From assembly GCF_900099785.1 (NCBI RefSeq), contig NZ_FNDS01000004.1, positions 310,001 to 374,000 of the forward strand: a DNA stretch of 64,000 bases. Direction: 5' to 3'. Source of the DNA: Pseudomonas panipatensis (GTDB lineage Bacteria; Pseudomonadota; Gammaproteobacteria; Pseudomonadales; Pseudomonadaceae). Below, one piece after another: positions 61,710-64,000 of this stretch (position 1 is its first letter; each line of letters starts with the position of its first letter). A program made the translations under genes and the position numbers. The notes under the pieces are model-generated. The model worked only from the letters and a program-made list of their open reading frames with translations, did no database searches and was not told where the DNA came from.

Positions 61710-62844
61710 GGCGCAAGCTCTCTTCGAGTTTTTCCAGCACGCTCTGCGCGATGTCGACCGGCGCGGAGGTGTTGATGTCCTTATCGAGGGTGACCTGGAC
61801 CGTACTGTTCACGCTGGTCAGGCGCACCTGGTAGCGCTTCGCCTTGGCATCTTCTTCGGCCTTGGCCTTCTCGGCGGTGCCGCCGAGCATGCGGCTGAAG
61901 AACCCGGGCTGCTTGTCGTCGTCGGACTTCTTCGCCCCTTCGGCGATGTTGACGTAGTAGACGCCGAGGCTGCGGTTGATGTCATCGACGCGGATATCGG
62001 CCTTGTCGAGGGCACGACCGATGCTGACCCAGGCGCGATCGAAGTCCGAGTCCAGCGTCAGCATCGGGTTGCCGTTGCCGTCCTTGTCCAGGGTCACGCT
62101 GCCGGGCGTGTCGTAGGTGGAGTGCGCGGCGAGCAGCGATACCGAACCACCCTTCTCGGTGGTGGTCGCCATGTTGGCGAGCATCTCGTCGAGCAGCGCG
62201 GCGTCGAGCGCCGGGACCACCGGCTTGCTCGGCCAGTCCTGACTGGCGCTGCTGCCGGCCGGACGGGTTTCGCTGAGCACGTAGACTTCGCTGGTGTTGG
62301 TCTGCACGCCCGGCTCGATGCGAACGCGCACGCGCGCCTCGCTGGTCGGGTCGATGCCGGCCACGCGGCCACTCAGGCGACGCGCCAGGGGTGCCGAGAG
62401 TTGCGTGAGCGTCTGCCAACGGGTGGTGAACTCGCCGGTCTGCGGCTTTTCATCAGCGAAGGCGAAGCCGCTGTCCTGGAAGAACTGGTGAGCGAGCGGC
62501 CAGACTTCGGCCGGCGGGCGCTGGGCGATCAGCCAGCGCGAGTCACCGCTCTTCTGCAGACTGAAATCACTGGAACTGCCGGCATTGGCCAGCGGCAGCG
62601 GGCGCGGCACCTCGAACTCGCCGTCCTTGTCGTGGCTGTTGGCCACGCTCATCGGAATCGGCAACAAGGAGTCGAGCGGTTTGCTCTGCAGACCTTCCGG
62701 CACCTTCATCGGTGCGGTTTCGTGAGAGTTCAGGTAATCGGTGCCGCGGTCACGGAAATAGCCGTCCTTGCCCCACAACCAGCTACAGCCGGTGGTGTTG
62801 CCGATGACCAGGGCGAGCGCGGTCAGTCCTGCCAATCGCTTCAT
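61648..62844 (-). CDS. bamC: Outer membrane assembly lipoprotein BamC
   Basis: 398 residues. Lipoprotein signal with lipobox NTTGC (Cys20), the unstructured N-terminal segment ([17 protein letters not shown], which contacts BamD) and two helix-grip domains ([20 protein letters not shown]...; [23 protein letters not shown]...). Part of the BAM complex for outer-membrane proteins. It is transcribed after dapA and overlaps the MBL gene. Confidence 0.93.
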   Translation of the reverse strand: MKRLAGLTALALVIGNTTGCSWLWGKDGYFRDRGTDYLNSHETAPMKVPEGLQSKPLDSLLPIPMSVANSHDKDGEFEVPRPLPLANAGSSSDFSLQKSGDSRWLIAQRPPAEVWPLAHQFFQDSGFAFADEKPQTGEFTTRWQTLTQLSAPLARRLSGRVAGIDPTSEARVRVRIEPGVQTNTSEVYVLSETRPAGSSASQDWPSKPVVPALDAALLDEMLANMATTTEKGGSVSLLAAHSTYDTPGSVTLDKDGNGNPMLTLDSDFDRAWVSIGRALDKADIRVDDINRSLGVYYVNIAEGAKKSDDDKQPGFFSRMLGGTAEKAKAEEDAKAKRYQVRLTSVNSTVQVTLDKDINTSAPVDIAQSVLEKLEESLRHAFRGPGEREPGQFGLGEKF

Positions 62845-62860
62845 GCGCGATGCTCCTCGA

Positions 62861-63739
62861 TCAGGCCAGGATGCCGGTCTGGCGCATGGCCTGACGCAGC
62901 GGCTCTTGGCAACGCGGGCTGAGCCAGGTCAGTGGCAGGCGAATACCTTCGGGAATCAGACCCATTTCGTGCAGGGCCCACTTCACCGGGATCGGGTTGG
63001 ATTCGATGAACAGTGCTTTGTGCAGAGGCATCAGGCGATCGTTGATGGCACGCGCGGTGGCGGCGTCGCCGCGCATCGCGGCGGCGCACAGGTCGCTCAT
63101 GGCGCGCGGGGCAACGTTGGCGGTCACCGAGATGTTGCCCTTGCCGCCCATCAGCATCAGCTCGACGGCGGTGGCGTCATCGCCGGAATAGACCAGGAAA
63201 TCCTTGCCGACGCGGTCGAGCACTTCCTTGCCGCGTTGCAGGTCGCCGGTGGCTTCCTTGATGCCGATGATGTTCGGCACCTTGGACAGGCGCTCGACGG
63301 TCTCGGGCAGCATGTCGCAGGCGGTGCGCCCCGGCACGTTGTAGAGAATCTGTGGAATGGCCACGGATTCGGCGATGTGGCGGAAATGCTGGTACAGGCC
63401 TTCCTGGGTCGGCTTGTTGTAGTACGGAGTCACCAGCAGACAGGCGTCGGCGCCGCCGCGCTTCGCGGCTTCGGTCAACTCCACGGCCTCGCGGGTGGAA
63501 TTGGCGCCGGTTCCGGCGATCACCGGGATACGGCCTTTGACCTGATCGACCACACGGCGAATGACTTCGAGGTGCTCGCTCACGTCGAGAGTCGCCGACT
63601 CCCCCGTGGTGCCGACCGCGACGATGGCATTGGTGCCTTCTTGCAGGTGGAAATCCACCAGCTTAGCGAGGCTGTCCCAGTCCAGTCGACCCTGAGCATC
63701 GAAGGGGGTGACCAGCGCCACCATACTGCCCGCAATCAT
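62861..63739 (-). CDS. dapA: 4-hydroxy-tetrahydrodipicolinate synthase DapA
   Basis: 292 residues from [17 protein letters not shown], with AGGAGCGGTTGC before the [11 protein letters not shown] (phosphate-binding-like box), [14 protein letters not shown] (active-site Tyr), [10 protein letters not shown] and the Schiff-base Lys in [10 protein letters not shown] are present. It condenses pyruvate with aspartate semialdehyde on the lysine route. It begins the dapA-bamC-MBL-purC run. Confidence 0.96.
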   Translation of the reverse strand: MIAGSMVALVTPFDAQGRLDWDSLAKLVDFHLQEGTNAIVAVGTTGESATLDVSEHLEVIRRVVDQVKGRIPVIAGTGANSTREAVELTEAAKRGGADACLLVTPYYNKPTQEGLYQHFRHIAESVAIPQILYNVPGRTACDMLPETVERLSKVPNIIGIKEATGDLQRGKEVLDRVGKDFLVYSGDDATAVELMLMGGKGNISVTANVAPRAMSDLCAAAMRGDAATARAINDRLMPLHKALFIESNPIPVKWALHEMGLIPEGIRLPLTWLSPRCQEPLRQAMRQTGILA

Positions 63740-63912
63740 GCAACCGCTCCTGCCGGAAAAAGAAAGCCGTAATGGTACTGTCGCCACCTGCCTTGCACAA
63801 GCAGAGTGCGGCGTCCGGCACATGTGTCGGACATTCCCCTGGCGGCCGCTTTTCGCTACCCTCTTCCCTTTGTCGATGCGGCCCCTTTGGCCGCCACTCC
63901 CAGGAAAGCTGC

Positions 63913-64000
63913 ATGTCCGCCTCTCACCCCCGTGAACAATTCCTTCTGATCAGCGCATTGGGCCCCAACCCCATGGAGCTGACCAGCGTGCTCTGCCGCA
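63913..64000 (+). CDS. GcvR-like ACT-domain protein (3' truncated)
   Basis: Only the first 29 residues are in the window: [20 protein letters not shown] then MELTSVLCR, with CAGGAAAGC before the ATG. The pattern fits glycine cleavage repressor-type ACT proteins, and the position divergent from dapA is conserved in Pseudomonas. Confidence 0.75.
   Translation, partial: MSASHPREQFLLISALGPNPMELTSVLCR

Noticed and set aside
1-64000. CRISPR array
   Set aside because: No series of regularly spaced short repeats and no cas genes were found.

Overview
The window is a GC-rich chromosomal segment of a Pseudomonas, most likely from the P. aeruginosa group. The evidence is the gene content and order: pirin, patatin, lauroyl acyltransferase, minC-minD-minE-rluA, an M18 aminopeptidase, an ABC operon, prc, an EAL/GGDEF protein, an FKBP lipoprotein, rdgC, a cold-shock gene and a hybrid sensor kinase. 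From memory this order matches the PA3240-PA3271 block of P. aeruginosa. The right end (purC, an MBL-fold hydrolase, bamC, dapA, gcvR-like) matches a different block (about PA1009-PA1013). The synteny is recollection; the gene identities rest on motifs seen here.

Layout. 1-7.3 kb: housekeeping genes, including the divisome-positioning min operon (minD has a TTG start; minD and minE overlap). 7.4-13.7 kb: a GntR/UTRA regulator divergent from a five-step overlapping operon (binding protein, cytosolic phosphodiesterase-like enzyme, two permeases, ATPase, HAD phosphatase). It looks like an import-and-strip pathway for a small phosphodiester or phosphonate. TGGWCTAGWCCA-type operators lie in the intergenic region. 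13.7-22 kb: quinone oxidoreductase, prc, a c-di-GMP enzyme, a three-gene XRE operon, a YkvA-like protein, an FKBP lipoprotein, and tRNA-Asp and tRNA-Val. 22-28.6 kb: rdgC, a BASS transporter, a Gdx/SugE SMR exporter behind a clear guanidine-II (mini-ykkC) riboswitch, capB, an MFS-PlsC fusion, an AraC regulator and a GNAT. 28.8-47.1 kb: a CbrA-like hybrid kinase, hydrolases, AraC, a MgtC/DUF4010 membrane protein, DAO oxidoreductase, rmuC, cytosine deaminase, RcnB-like, FlxA-like, Gre-like, a MASE2-GGDEF cyclase and small conserved genes.

48-60 kb is a Pf1-like filamentous prophage (inovirus) inserted in the 3' end of tRNA-Ser(CGA). It is bounded by 82-bp near-perfect direct repeats exactly 11,984 bp apart. 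It carries a minus-strand repressor block, a divergent excisionase/Arc/early block, an ssDNA-binding protein candidate, several very small membrane proteins, the major coat gene with a strong terminator, the pIII-like adsorption protein, a pVI-like protein, Zot/pI, a 65-nt intergenic hairpin (candidate packaging signal and origin), a 430-residue Rep and a tyrosine integrase. Two accessory genes sit at the prophage edges. One is an AT-rich gene of 464 residues with an HEYTH metallopeptidase-like motif, itself enclosed by a second 109-bp direct repeat of the phage left end. The other is a PIN/NYN-like nuclease gene convergent with the integrase. These two cargo genes are the best candidates for an undescribed (for example anti-phage) function.

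Beyond the prophage: tRNA-Ser, purC, MBL hydrolase, bamC, dapA and the start of a gcvR-like gene. No CRISPR array, rRNA or insertion sequence was seen.
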